Position numbers and translations under genes: made by a program. This document shows positions 27,020 through 39,229 of a stretch of DNA of 64,000 nucleotides, one piece after another; within the stretch, counting starts at the first letter, position 1, and every line of letters begins with the position of its first letter. Location of the stretch: NCBI GenBank assembly GCA_028023455.1, contig JAQFVV010000042.1, positions 7,893,922 to 7,957,921 on the forward strand. Reading direction: 5' to 3'. The notes under the pieces were generated by a model that was not told the DNA's origin, did no database searches, and worked only from the letters and a program-made list of their open reading frames with translations. This DNA comes from Epiperipatus broadwayi (Eukaryota > Onychophora > Udeonychophora > Euonychophora > Peripatidae).

Positions 27020-27500
27020 TGTCATGTGAGCAGCTTCTTTGAATTTTCTTCTTTGTACCTCTTCCTCTCTATTCAATATTTTTGTATTTTCCTAATTGAA
27101 CATATGTTCATTGGTACATACATGGTCTGCTACCTTAAACACATCTTATTCTTTCTTCTAGTCATCAGTTTGTGCTCTTGCAATCAGTTTTCATTGGGCA
27201 ACTCATTTCACCAACATTATTCCACATTCACATGGTATTTTATAGAAGCAGTTTTTCCTTTTCAGCATTTTAAGTTTAGGCTTTGTAGACATTAGAATTT
27301 CTCATAGTGTGGTATGGCTGTGGAAAACTGTTCTGATGTTACACTGATTGCATATATATATTTTTCTTAGTTTACCTGCAATTTTTGATATGTATGAATA
27401 CACTACAGTACAAATAATTATTTTGTCTTTTGATGATTCTTTTTGTTGTCTATTTAAGGTTTTCTTAATAACAGCTGATGGATAACCATTTTTCATAAGA
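27020..27500 (-). pseudogene. Penelope-like GIY-YIG region, left arm
   Basis: The minus-strand frame 27496-27302 encodes the stretch after the RT thumb (PSAVIKKTLNRQQKE, then SYISKIAGKLRK and NIRTVFHSHTTL), typical of the RT to endonuclease linker in PLEs. Downstream, after a frame change, IPCECG marks the start of the GIY-YIG domain (near 27236-27219). The following catalytic segment is eroded. Confidence 0.75.
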
Positions 27501-27859
27501 GTTTGTTCTATATAAATCTTTCTTTTTTCAAATCATTGATTTCTGAACAAACTACTTTTGCTCTTTTCCATAGTGATAGTATAACTCCATGTTTTATGTT
27601 TCTGGTATGATTGGATGCATGTGCTAAGTATTTTCCTGTATGTGTGGATTTTCTGTGAATTGTAAATTTCATTTTGCCATGAGCATTAGATGTTCTTGTG
27701 GCAAGTCACCCTTATGGAAAAATCAAAACTACAGTTTACAGAAAATCCACTCATAAATGAAAATACTTAGCATATGCATTCAATCATCATTGTGGAACAA
27801 AGCAAAAGTAGTTTGTTAAGAAACCAATGATTTTAAAAAAGAAAAGATCTATATAGAAC

Positions 27860-28440
27860 AAACTTATGAAAAATGGTTATCCATTAGCTATTATTAAGAA
27901 AACCTCAAGTAGATAAGAAAAAGAATCATCAAAAAAAAAGAAAAAAACAATTATTGGCACTGTAGTGTATCTATAGAAAACAAAAATAGCAGATGAATTA
28001 AGAAAAATCGCAATCAGTATAACATCAGAACAGCTTTCCAGAGTCATACCACACTATGAGGAAATTAATTTCTACAAAAGCCTAAAATTGAAATACTGAA
28101 AAGCAAAAGCTGCATCTATAAAATATGTGAATGTGGAAGAATATATATTGGTGAAACCAGTAGCCCCATTAAAAAGTGATTGCAAGAACACAAGCTGATG
28201 ATTAGAAGAGAGAAAACAGATCTGTCTAAAATAGCAGACTATATATGTATCAATGAACATATGTTCAATTGAGAAAATACAAAAATATTGAAGGAAAAGG
28301 TACAAAGAAGAAAAATTCAAAGAAGCTGCTCACATGACAATGGCAAATAACCTCATATGAAAACCATTAATCAACTTTGCTCTTACGAAAAAGTAGAGAA
28401 ATCAGGGAGAACCTTATAGATAAGTATATGAAATTTCTAC
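27860..28440 (+). pseudogene. Penelope-like GIY-YIG endonuclease, right arm
   Basis: In the plus strand the linker is NIRTAFQSHTTL (near 28020-28060), then KICECGRIYIGETSSPIKK (about 28119-28175) with the paired cysteines and the GIY-like strand, LQEHK with the conserved His (near 28180-28195), and SKIADYICINEHMFNWENTK (to about 28275) with the downstream EH-type motif. This is the order seen in the C-terminal GIY-YIG domain of PLE proteins, which nicks the target DNA for reverse transcription. Several stops and frame changes interrupt it. Confidence 0.85.
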
Positions 28441-28640
28441 TGACTGTTATGGCAGAATGTTCAAGAATCTAAGGATCCAGATTTATTTCCCATGCTAGTA
28501 CTATCACTGGTCAGGTCAGCAACACCCAACGAAGAGTAGAATAATACCTTTCGAAATGTTTGTGTTATTATTAACAGTTAAGTTGGAAATTTTAAGTAAA
28601 GTTAAATTTTTCTAAAAGACATTCAATACTTAATATTAGA

Positions 28641-29850
28641 TGAAATATAACTAAAATACCATCATCATAAGCCTTCAAGAAAAAATATATAAAGATGTTT
28701 ATAAACTCTAAAACGATGGGTAAGAACTTTATAAAATTATTGTTCTATCTGCTAATTTTAATTTAGATAAAAAAAGAATTCGGTTGTTCAAATTAATCGC
28801 CAGCATTCGTTTTTTATTTTCAATGAAAAAAAATTAAAGGAAATAATTTTAATTAGCGAATCAAACTTTTTGTAATCACAAATTCATTAATTTCAGCACT
28901 ATTTTTAACATTTAAATTTTATTACTGAGATGCTTAAAAGTTATTTTAAAATAATCATTATCAAAAATTGTTCATTATGGAATTATATATATATATATAT
29001 TTTGATTCAGTAATAGGAACAAATACAGTAAGTGCCAAATAAAAAATTTCATCATTTTTATAGGTGGCTAATAGGTGGTTGTGGGCAATATAGGCTTTTA
29101 GAGAATTGAAATTCAGATAACTAATATAGCATTTTGTTTGCTTTTTTATTATTATATAAATTAATTTGTAAAACAAAAATCATAAACATTGTGTGTGTGC
29201 GTGTGTTATTATTTTTATTTAGCATATATAGACATTGTTTTGATAGTTTAAGTATTAACAAAATATTATAAAGGGATCTGAAGAGATTCCAACCAGGAAA
29301 TACATTCACCAGCAGCTTTATTAGATCATTCAATTCTATCACTATAGCTATAGAATTGGCAGTCACTTAATTATGTAGTTCATAGTTTGAGTTTGACCAT
29401 ATTTACACAGATCGGTAACTGATAAATTCCATTTAAGAAACAGATGAGCACAATGACCATGGGCTATCCAGAATATTAGGAAGATTAAATTTAGAGGACT
29501 TTATTATTCGGTCTGGAAAAATAAATTTGGTTATAAAACCATAATTTCATTTTTTGTTATAATTTTTTGATTGTAAATTTCTGGTTGAACAGCCAAAAAG
29601 GGATTTTAATTTGAAAAAAGTTTTGAAAAGTGAAGTTATATCTTGTGTTATTTATCAAATCCGATCTGCTTAATAACTTTTTAGTATATTTTCTGTAGAG
29701 TAACTTCTGATATTTTGCAGAAGAGTATGTGAAAGAAAAGAAAGCTATTGCTAAGCAGTAGACTTGATTGTCTTATTTTAATATTTAATTGAGATTCAAA
29801 GTTTAGTGTGAAACTTTTTCTCCAAACATAATAACAGTTTTCACCAGAAT
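28641..29850. other. AT-rich stretch, possible SINE trace
   Basis: Mostly filler. Around 29340-29440 the sequence TAGTTCATAGTTTGAGTTTGA hints at a very eroded tRNA-type repeat. An AT microsatellite lies near 28985-29000. Confidence 0.45.
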
Positions 29851-32060
29851 AATGTGCTAGTACTAAGAGGAATCTTCTATCAGTGAAGTATTTGTATCAC
29901 AATTCCAAATAATGCCATATAGCTTTTGAAAAAGATTATTCCAGAAATCAATTTTGATCTAACCTTAACTAAATGAGGAAAATAATTTAGATTACAGTCC
30001 AAGATTACTCCTAAATATCATGGGGTAAGATTATGTTTCAGTCTATTATTACAAAAGGTTATATTCAGATTACAAGATGATTTCTGATGCTTAGAATAAA
30101 GCTTGAGCATACTGCCTTGATTGGATTATGAATAAATCCCCAGTCTTTATATATGTTTCCTAGGATTTCTAGGATTTTTGTATTTCAGAAGATATTCTCC
30201 TTTGAGAAGTCAAAGCAATATTGTTGACATAAATGAATTTTCTGCATTCTATTTCATGAAGATCACTGGCAAGAAAGTTAAACAAAGTACATGAGAGAAT
30301 TGAACCCTGTGAAATACTGGTTTTTAAAATTTTTATGTGTATTAAATATTATAATTTAGTGTCATTTGAATTTTTTTTATTGGAGAGCATTTTGTTAAAT
30401 AAATTGATGACTTTTCTGCATGTAAGATTTTTTTTAAGTAGAGTGTAAACTGAGGTTAAATAATTAAAGGCTGCACCAATTTTTAATTTGCTTTGAAAGT
30501 CTTTTCCAGTATGAATTGTTAAAAATAAAACTTATTCACAACAGTTTCTCCCAGTTTGTTCATCATGATTTCTTTCTAATCTAAATCCTGCTTATTCTAT
30601 AGGTATATAACTCTATTGGAAAAATTCTTGTTATGATTTTTTCAGGGTAAAAAACTTAAAAAGAAACATTATATTGATATTGGATATTTTTTTAAATTAT
30701 TGCTGTTAGTGTTAGTTTTGCATTTATGCCATATTTTTGGATATTTTCTGTATAAATAGTTTTACCAAGCATACTTTGTCTTTCATGACATTATGTTATC
30801 TGATCATTGGATCTTTCCTGGTTTAAGACTGTCAAGGACAAGTTCAAATTTATTAGCATCTACAGTTTTTATCAAGAAACTTGTAATTCTACTCTAATGA
30901 TTTTTTTTTTCATTCTATCTTGGGGTTTAGAATTCTGAAAAAATAAGATTAGGAATCTCATTGGCAGTAATACTAGTAATTATTTTAAAAGGATTTTTAC
31001 CTCTACCAAATTTTCATAAAAGTGACCAAACATTATGACTAGATCTTGTAAAATTTTGTTTCTACTTTATCTCTCCATTTTTTCTTTTCTGGCATCATCC
31101 AGTGATTTTATAAGTTTGGTAGCAATTTCTGGATTATTGCTGGACAAAAGTTGATTGTAAAGATTGTTCCAATCTAGAATAAATTGCTTTCAATATCTAT
31201 GAGGATAGATTCTCGCTGTTATTATTATGAATGTGTTAAATCTGTCATAATAAAAAGGAATTTGAGAGATTTTATTAATATTCTTTTCAAGATATCCAGT
31301 ATCTCAATTCTAGTTAGTTTTCCTTTACATTCCAATTCAGAATAAAATAATTTTTAATTATAAAAATCTAAATTCTAAGAATGGTTAGTGTTGGTTTATG
31401 TTGTCTATGAGAGAAATGATTCAATATTAGTAGTTGAGCAGGCAATGGTAAACCATTTTTTATCAAAACAAGATATACCTAAGGATTTTTTTTTTCTGTT
31501 TCCTATCTGCTTAAACAGAATGTTCTTTCTTGCTTAGCATCATAAAGTAAATGTTATTTAAATTCACCATTCTAAAACTTGTCAACCTTCTTGATCCCCA
31601 TTTACATATTCCAAAAACTACTATGAAAATAGAAATCTCATAAATTTGGAAGTTAAGGCCAGTTGTTTTGGGAGATTTGTAATCATTGCATACATAAAAA
31701 TTATTTGAATTATGATCGCCATATCATTTGAACTATCTTCAATGGATACATTCTATCAATAATGAATGTAAATTAAGTAATTTTAAGAAGATATGCATTA
31801 TTAGAAGAATATTGAGTCTTCTGAAGTACAATTACATCATCATTGTGTTGAATAATTAATTTTTGTGGAGAATCTCCATTTTTGATTTTGATATAGCCTT
31901 AGTGTTAAAATATAATTATTTGTTTTTCACTTCTGTAATTCTAGCATGGCTACCTTTATAATACATCCAGAGTTCACATTAATAATTTTCTTGTATAATT
32001 TTGCAATTTTCTAACTTTAACCAGGGGTCTATCAAGATGAAGTCTGACTTTCTTATGGAG
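29850..32060 (-). pseudogene. Jockey-type LINE, endonuclease to RT, broken
   Basis: Reading the minus strand from 32060 downward gives, across frames, an endonuclease-like region and its C-terminal end HSQHKPTL (near 31415-31385). A linker follows, then the RT: NKFELVLDSLKPGK (near 30860-30810), AGFRLER (near 30600-30575), the GSILSCTLFNFLASDL-like palm segment (near 30300-30240), NITFCNNRLKH (near 30070-30030) and YLGVILD (near 30020-30000). This order and wording are those of Jockey/CR1-group RTs. The YxDD box near 30210 is degraded (VNN in place of ADD). Many stops occur. It is the longest single LINE copy in the window. Confidence 0.8.
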
Positions 32061-34600
32061 AGTATTGATTTCACATGTTAATACATGCTACTTGCAACGT
32101 GATGGAAGGTTGTCACATTTACTACTGTTTGTATATGTGTATATAATACTTTTTCTTGAGTAGTTACTTTTTAAACCCAAATAAAATATTATTAATTATA
32201 TGATTATTAGCTCAGGTCATGTAATTTTTAAGTAACCAATTGGTAAAGCTTTATTCAACTGATCGAATTGAGAGATTTTACTGAAATGAGATTCAGGATT
32301 TAATTTCGGAATTTTGAACCCTGTTTCTAATTCTCTAACTCTGTGATTTTATTAAATAGAAAAAAAATAAATTAAATACCATATTTAATTATTTCAGAAT
32401 AGGAAAAAAACAAAGGAACAAAGCTATCTTTATCCAAAAAAAAAGCATATGGATAATTTAAATACATAATACGTCAAGGTAGTTATAGTATTCAATTAAA
32501 GAAAGTATTGTTTATACATGATGATTTAGTGTTTTAAAAAAAGATTTTTATCTGTTTAGAATTAATTTCAACTTTTTAAAAAACGAAAATAAAAATTCCG
32601 TTTGCTTTATCATTTTAAAAAAAATCGACGTATCACTCAGTAATATTCCAACAGCCTCCCCCCCCCCCCATTTGAAATTTCTAATTTAAATATTTAACTG
32701 AATTTTCTCTATTGAACAAAACCAAATTATTCTATCATATAATGAATACTTATTCATTAAACATCTGGTTATAATTAAAAGCATCATTTTCTGTTTGATA
32801 TTGCAGTATATATTTTATTTGGGGAAGAGTAAGTGAATTCATATTAATCAAAAATATTGCTTAATTTATATAGTCCTCATCAGTTTAAAATATTTTTTTT
32901 ACAATTGCTGAGATAATTAACAATTTTTTGATCTTTTGATGTGATTTAATAACTCCGTTGATTATTTTTCTTTCTTTTTAAAATACTCTCTAATAAACTG
33001 GACCGAACATTTTATAATATATCACGTTTATTCTTCTATAGGTTTTTAGTTAGTTTTAAAAGACGTTATATGTTAATATGATGAAACTTGTTGAAATCTT
33101 TGGAAAGTTAAGGAATTATGTAAAGTTGAAGACGAGTCTTCTAGGTACAGTATTTTATTCTTATCGAATGTTTTTTTTTATTAAAGTGTGTACTGTATAT
33201 TTAATTTTTGTACATATGAATATTGTATATTGCCTGTGAAAGTACTTTCTTGTTTACTTACTGTGAATATTGTCACCCTAACTAATACTTTTATTGAAAT
33301 TTACATGTTTTTTTTCTTAATTTTTACAATCAATGTTTAAATACTTATCTATCATATTTAATAATACATAAGTGTCCTGCTGCAGTAGTAGTTTGTTAGA
33401 TTCTGGAGTGTCAAATATTCAGATCAATTCTATTACTAGCATTTCTGGTATTCTAATTTCTTATGAACTCTCAGCTATTTGTTTTTTTATAGGCATATGT
33501 AAAAATGCTATTATATTTCAACTTTTATGCTAGTTTATATACTTTTTGAATTAATATATTTGGTTTATAGAAATAGATATACCATTAGAAACCAGTCAAC
33601 ACTTAGACAATCCTAATAAAGATAACAATCAAGAATTTCAAATTGTTGTCAAGGCAGAGGTATATATACATATAAATTAGACGATTGACCAAATATAAAA
33701 GCACAGTATATTTATAAGCAAAAATAATTTTCTTTTATTTAAAATTCTATTGAAAAGTACAATCATTTGAATTCTTAGAGCTGAAGAAATTTATAAATAC
33801 TTTTTTTTTTGTAAGATAGAACTGATAAACTTCAAACTATAGTATTAATTATGAAAAACCTTATTGTATTCTCTTCTTTACACATAGCCCATTTCAATTT
33901 TAACTTTATATATATATCACATTTTTTAGGTCACTACCTCCTTTTTGTCCACAAGAACTTTTGATTTCTCTTTTTACTATATATATATATATATAATTCT
34001 TTTAGTTTTGCTTGTAAATTTTTTGAAGCATGCTAATTGGAAATTTTTACTAAGAATTACTATTTTGTAAAAGATTTTTAAAAATAACTGAACTTTGAAA
34101 AAAATGCTGTAATTTTTATTAGCAGCAAAATTTTATTTTAACTATATTCTTATATAAATGTGAAAGTTTATTTGTTTATTTATTATTTTCTAACTCAATA
34201 AATATTGCATCAATTTTGATGAATCTTGCATGATTTAATTTAATTTTTATGAATTTTGTAGGGTATGAATTTTTGCTTTATGGTACCTATTTGATTTTAA
34301 AACTTGGGTAATTTGCTATAAAAATATGTCAGAATGGCAATCATTTTTAATGACATCATAAAAAGGCAAGAAGAGAGCAGCACAAATTAAAAGATTATAG
34401 AAGTTGGAAATTTTTTTAAATGCAAAGTATATTGTGGGCCGCACATCGAAATATATTCATAAATATATTTGAAATTAATTAAATCCCATTATAATAATGA
34501 ATTTGATCAACTTTTAGGATTTCAGTTTAAAAAAATTTTCACATAATAAAATACATTTTAAAAAATAAGTAAATGAAAGTTAATTAATTTATCTATATCA
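32061..34600. other. AT-rich stretch, no recognised feature
   Basis: No coding or TE signature. A C run lies near 32657 and AT microsatellites near 33910-33995. Confidence 0.6.
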
Positions 34601-35787
34601 TAAAGAATATTAAAATGTAAGGTATTCAAATAATTTTATTTTTAAAAGTAACATTGTTTAATAAAATGTATGAAACATTTATTTAAGTACTATGTTGAAA
34701 CAACCTTGCTTTAAATAAACATTTGTATAATTAAAATTATCATTCGTGATTTTCCTTTAAATACATTTTCATGTGATAAGTGTTAAAATGGCCATACAAG
34801 TTATAAAATAACTACATGGTACATTTTATAAAGAATGTTAAATTTAAACTCTTCAAATAATTATTGTCTTTTAAAAAAAAATAAGACCATTTTATTTAAA
34901 AAAAAAAAAACATTCAGCAATAGAATGTACAAAACATTTTTTAAAGTAATATTTTAAAACAAATTTGCTTTCATATAAATATTTGAATTAAACACTATAA
35001 AAATAGTCAATAGATAATCTATTAACATTGTTTTACTTATATAATATTAAAAGTGGCATGAACAAGAAAAAATACTCTTGCATATTATTTATCTAGTTTG
35101 CAAGCAATGCAATTAGTGAAATCATATAATTTAATTTATAGAGGAATAAACCAAAAAAGAGAGAAAATTTTAAGAAATGAAGAGATTATTAATGATAGAA
35201 ATGTGAAGTTATTATTTAAAAAAAAACTCACTGAAAAGGTAGGAAGATTGTATAAGTAATATATAAGACAAAATTAATGAACTTTAAAAAAAAAAAAAAC
35301 ATTTGTAGATAAGAATGAAATAGATTATGCAGTAACAGTGAAAGAAGTTTGTAAAAACTTTAGCTGAAAACAATATTGGTGAAGTGCAGATGTTTGAAAG
35401 AATTGATTTATAGTGTAATGTACTACAGTTTATGACTCAAGAGAATACCAGTAGCTTTACTTTCAACAGTAATAATTTCTTTTAGAAAAATATGTAATTC
35501 AGTAAAGTGAAATAGAATGTACCAAACTTTTATTTAAGTAATATTTTTAAATAATCTCACCTTCAAATAAACATTAGAATTGAACTTCATATAAATATAT
35601 AATCTATTAACATGGCTTTACTTATATAATATCAAAAATGGCACAATTTTGGACATTCATTCAGGGGATACATCTAGAAAAATTACATAAAGTGGTTTAA
35701 TTTAATTTACAGAAGACTTTATTTTATAGCATAAAAAATGGCACGAACAATGAAGAATAAATTTGCATGTTTTTCATCTAGGGCATG

Positions 35788-37050
35788 AATGGGGAACCTT
35801 TAGCCTGTATCTAAGTCCAATTCTTGAAAGTTCTCATTATGACATCCAGACATTTTCACTAACATAAATAAAGTTGTAATTATAAATTTTATTAAACACA
35901 CATTATTATATTAAGTAATATTTACTAAGGCAGTAACCATCGTAAGATTTCGCGAGTACTAATGTATAATAAGAATTGTGGACTTAATTAGTGAAGTATT
36001 GAATAGATTCACACTCTTAGATCTAATCACTTCAGCTTCACCTATTCATATATAAAAAAAAGTATGTTGAAGTAAGGAAGGTTTCCCTCTTTTCTTCATA
36101 GCGAAAGCTTGTGACTAAGACCTGTAGAGGTCTACCTTCGAATTTTTAAGATGTAAATAAAATAGAACTAGTACAGTGCAAATACTGAGTAAAATAAAAT
36201 ATTTATTTTCTCAACCACATCTTTTTTTTTCTCCAATCTTCATAATAATTCTACTACATGGGATCAGAAGTGCAATATTCCAACAATTATGTTGTATGGT
36301 TTATCTGACTGGATTTAATCTTTGACACAAGAACATTTTGTTTGTTTTATAGTGATTTTTGCAGAATAACAAAAATAAAATTCGAATTTTACTTCATTTT
36401 ATTATTGCTATTTTGCATTTAAATTTTTTTTTTTTTATTAGGATGGCTACAGGAGAGTAAGATGTGAAAAATTGACACAGAAAATCATGTATTTGAAAAA
36501 GGAATGGACCAATGCACACATTATTAAATGACACTATTTATCACACTATTTTGTCTACAATACAATTATTGGAGCAGAAAGAAATATTATAATAAAAACT
36601 TGAAAAGGAGTTTCATCAAGTAGTTGACATGTTTTATAAAAATTACAAACAAGTCAGAAAATTCTGCAAGTGTAAGTTATTTAAAAAAAATAAATTCGAA
36701 ACCATTTTTTGAAAGATAGCTTATAAAGAACTGTATTTTATTTTCTGTAGAATTAACCTGTCTAGGACAGAATTGGAAAAATTGGCATTCAATGTAATAG
36801 TGATTAATAATAATGATGTTACTTTATTTTTAATTCACAAAAAAAAAAAAAATATGGCCCTTGTATAAAGAGGGGTGGGTTGAAATTGGCTTGCCAGTTG
36901 AAAATGTTGTTCACCTTTAATGATTAGAATTAATTAAATTTTTGATCAAATACAGTAGGCTAATTTTTAAGTCGATAATTTTGTGTGGTTCAGGATGATA
37001 TTATAAATATAAATGATCCTTGGCAAAAAAAGTTCCCATCCCTAATCTAG
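35788..37050 (+). mobile_element. Non-autonomous or decayed hAT transposon
   Basis: Ends are TGAATGGGGAACCTTT on the left and, on the opposite strand, ATTAGGGATGGGAACTTT on the right, imperfect inverted repeats of the GGGGAAC type common in animal hAT elements. It is flanked by CTAGGGCA and CTAGAGCA, an 8-base duplication with one mismatch, the length hAT produces. Length is about 1.25 kb. The insertion splits the second unit of the LINE tandem repeat, so it is younger than that duplication. An internal hairpin AGACCTGTAGAGGTCT lies near 36118-36133. Confidence 0.75.
36441..36690 (+). pseudogene. hAT transposase N-terminal fragment (BED-like)
   Basis: Starting at the ATG in AGGATGGCTACAGGAG, frames give a short basic start, then KEWTNAH and, after frame changes, a C-x-x-x-N...KRSF-like stretch. 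This resembles the first 60 or so residues of ZBED/GTF2IRD2-type hAT transposases, which carry a BED zinc finger. The rest of the transposase is not recognisable. Call rests on spacing and a few residues. Confidence 0.45.
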
Positions 37051-37742
37051 AGCATGATCAATGCAATTAGTGAAATTACATAAAGTAGTTTAATTTACTT
37101 TATAGAGAAATAAATCAATTTGAAAAAGAAAAGATGAGTTTAAACAATGAATAAATGATTAAAGATGAAATGTGAAGTTATTAGTAAGAAATATATATAT
37201 ATATATACTCACTCAAAAAATAGAAAGATTATATATGAATAATATATATATATATATTATATATGAATAATATATATATATAAGCTAGAAATAATATACT
37301 TTGGAGAAAAAAGAAACTTGCAAATAAGGGTGAAATAGATTGTAAAGTTATGATAAAAGAAGTAAAAACTTTAACTGAGATGAATACTGGTTGAGAGAGT
37401 TGATTTACTAATGTATTGCAGTTTGTGATTCAAGGGAATAACCAGTAGTTTACTTTCAGCAATAAGAATTTCTCTTTCAAAAATGTCTAATTCAGTAAAA
37501 TATAAAGATTTTGGAACAATTAGCTTAAGTAACTGTGACTAAGATGTTGATGAGGACCTTAAATTTGTTTTCTTATAGACCAGATATTCCTTTATAAAAA
37601 GCTAATTTATCTTTACAAAAGATAAAGGAATGAATTGCAAATGAAGTGGTGACAATTATCATTAGTGTATATATATAATAATTAATAAAACAAGTCATAA
37701 ATTTGGTAACTTGCTTTTAAGCTTGCATTTAATGATCACTAA

Positions 37743-37964
37743 ATGGAGCTTACCAATAGCTCTAATCAAGCTTTATTTTATAAGTGCTGACTTTTGAGTT
37801 AGCATTTTAGATCTAGTTTCTAGAATCCCAGTGCTCCACTGAGGTGAGCCACAAGCTAGAAAGCAATTGATCTGGAGATAGGAACTTTCCGATAGAGATT
37901 TTAAATTCTTTCTCTTTTGGCACTTATAAAATAAAGTTTGATTAGAGCTATTGGTAAGCTCCAT
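37743..37964. mobile_element. Short terminal-inverted-repeat element with hammerhead relic
   Basis: Inverted repeats of 45 bases (37743-37787 and 37920-37964; ends ATGGAGCTTACCAATAGCTC) enclose 132 bases. The inside holds a degenerate family B HHR on the plus strand. The minus-strand open frame 37964-37773 spans the element and is not a gene. Same plan as the 8.23-8.62 kb element but with different arms. Confidence 0.7.
37830..37884 (+). ncRNA. Degenerate hammerhead motif, family B
   Basis: CTGAGGTGA replaces CTGATGA (two extra bases), followed by GCCACAAGC with the family's loop, then TAGAAAG with GAAA kept. The CTAG and GTC that should follow are replaced by GCAATTGATC. Inactive relic. Confidence 0.5.
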
Positions 37965-38059
37965 CTAGTAATCATATATATATATGAATTCATAGTATTA
38001 TTTCTAGCAGCTTCCATGTAATAAAAATATAATAACTAAATAGCTGGTATTTCAGTGCA

Positions 38060-38541
38060 ATAATAAGTGCTTTCCTCAGAAGTTCTTTCTTAAGTCATAA
38101 GAATGTGTGTGGTGAGATTTAAAATCATTTTTTTTCTTTGGTATTTTCTCCTCATTCTTATCTTCTAATAGCTTTTTTCAAATATTGTTAATTTTCTTTA
38201 ATTCACTCTTTTAATTTATGCTCTTAAGCCTTTTAAAAATCTCCATAGCTTCTCTTAAGCAGTCTCTGGTTATATTGTTCAATTTTTGCCAGAATATGTA
38301 TTTTATTAAAATTGATGTCATGATTAGTTAATTTAATGTGTGAATAAATGGTTGATGAATTAATTAATTTTTTTATCTTTAGGGCATGGAAATACTTTAT
38401 TAATTTTTTTAAATGTAGTATAAATTGTGTGGACATTCCCTTTATATATGGCAGAATACTCTTGATTTTTGAATCTTTTTTTCTTATTATATAAAAAAGC
38501 CCTATTAATGATTCTGCATCAAAACCATTATGAAGAAGCAT
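38060..38541 (-). pseudogene. Penelope-like endonuclease region, left arm, deleted
   Basis: The minus-strand frame 38541-38233 (102 codons) includes SILPYIKGMS, FILHLKKLIKYFHALKIK, then directly SSTIYSHIKLTNHDINFNK and ILAKIEQYNQRLLKRS. Compared with the right arm, about 40 residues covering the GIY-YIG catalytic strands are missing, between ALKIK and the IYSH segment. The flanks match PLE proteins (linker before, and the H..N-H-x-I-x-F-x-K helix after the endonuclease core). Confidence 0.8.
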
Positions 38542-38574
38542 TTTTTAAGTAGTATTGATATCTTAGTGAAAATG

Positions 38575-39130
38575 CTTTTTCACTAAGATATCACAGGATT
38601 ATTAATAAGGCTTTTTATATAATAAGAAAAAAGATTTTGATACTTTAAAAATTAAGACTGTTCTGCCATATATAAAAGGAATAACTGATAAAATTGGTAA
38701 TATTTTAAAGAAAAATAATATCCACACAATTTATACTACATTAAAAAAAATAATGAAGTATTTCTATGCCCTAAAGATAAAATTCCTTTGGAGTGTCATG
38801 GTGTACATGAAATTCCACATGGAGTTTGTTTACATTAATACATTAGTCAGACCAATCATAAAATAAATATAAGAAAGGAAGAACACATTTTTGCAGTTAG
38901 AAAAAAATCTAATTTATCAGCCATTTATTCACACATTAAATTATCTAATCATGACATCAATTTTAATAAAATACATATTCTGGCAAGATTTGAACAATAT
39001 AATTAAGAGACTCCTGGGAGAAGCTATAGAGATTTTTAGAGACCTTATAGCATAAAGGTAAAATATGAATGAAAGAAAATTAACAATATTTGGAAAAAAC
39101 TATTGGAGGATAAAATATTTTTTAGAACTT
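38575..39130 (+). pseudogene. Penelope-like GIY-YIG endonuclease, right arm
   Basis: Frames give LPYIKGITDKIGNILKK (38668-38718), KIMKYFYALK (to about 38780), then IPLECHGVHEIPHGVC (endonuclease entry), ISQTNHKINIRKEEH with the conserved E-H (near 38845-38890), and HIKLSNHDINFNKIHILAR (near 38935-38990). That is the GIY-YIG order of PLE proteins. The GVY-type strand is degraded and stops and frame changes are present. Confidence 0.85.
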
Positions 39131-39229
39131 CTCAACCAATAGAATTTGAGAATGAGGAAAAAATAACAAAGGAAAAGAATAACAATTTTAAATCTCACCA
39201 TACACGATCTTATGATTTGAGAAAGATGA

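Larger units (their letters stand above)
26665..28640. mobile_element. Large palindrome of two Penelope-like fragments
   Basis: Two inverted copies, about 26665-27675 (minus sense) and 27720-28640 (plus sense), meet around an unpaired centre of some 45 bases. Each is a 5'-truncated PLE ending in the same 3' tail (GACATTCAATACTTAATATT on the right copy's strand). 3' ends face outward. The arms differ by many substitutions and small gaps, so the palindrome is old. The open frames at 27026-27295 (plus) and 28320-28072 (minus) are antisense to the GIY-YIG region in each arm. Confidence 0.85.
34910..37690 (+). repeat. Tandem duplication of a decayed LINE fragment
   Basis: A unit of about 600 bases occurs twice. 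The first copy is about 34910-35510. The second starts at about 35510, is interrupted at 35788 by a hAT element, and resumes at 37050-37510. Shared landmarks are AGAATGTAC...AAACATTT, CTATTAACAT, TGGCA-TGAACAA or its variant, ATGCAATTAGTGAAAT, GAAATAGATT and TCAGTAAA. After the second copy, 37500-37690 reads in the plus strand like a LINE RT (GTISL, then FTKDKG), suggesting the unit comes from the linker and fingers region of a LINE. A further partial unit may lie at 34640-34760. Confidence 0.65.

Noticed and set aside
27026-28320. Hydrophobic frames at 27026-27295 (plus) and 28320-28072 (minus) that look like a small membrane protein pair
   Set aside because: They are antisense to the Penelope GIY-YIG region in each arm; their similarity comes from the inverted repeat.
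37190-37285. Long AT dinucleotide tract as an origin or regulatory element
   Set aside because: Simple microsatellite expansion inside the LINE tandem repeat, with no other supporting signal.
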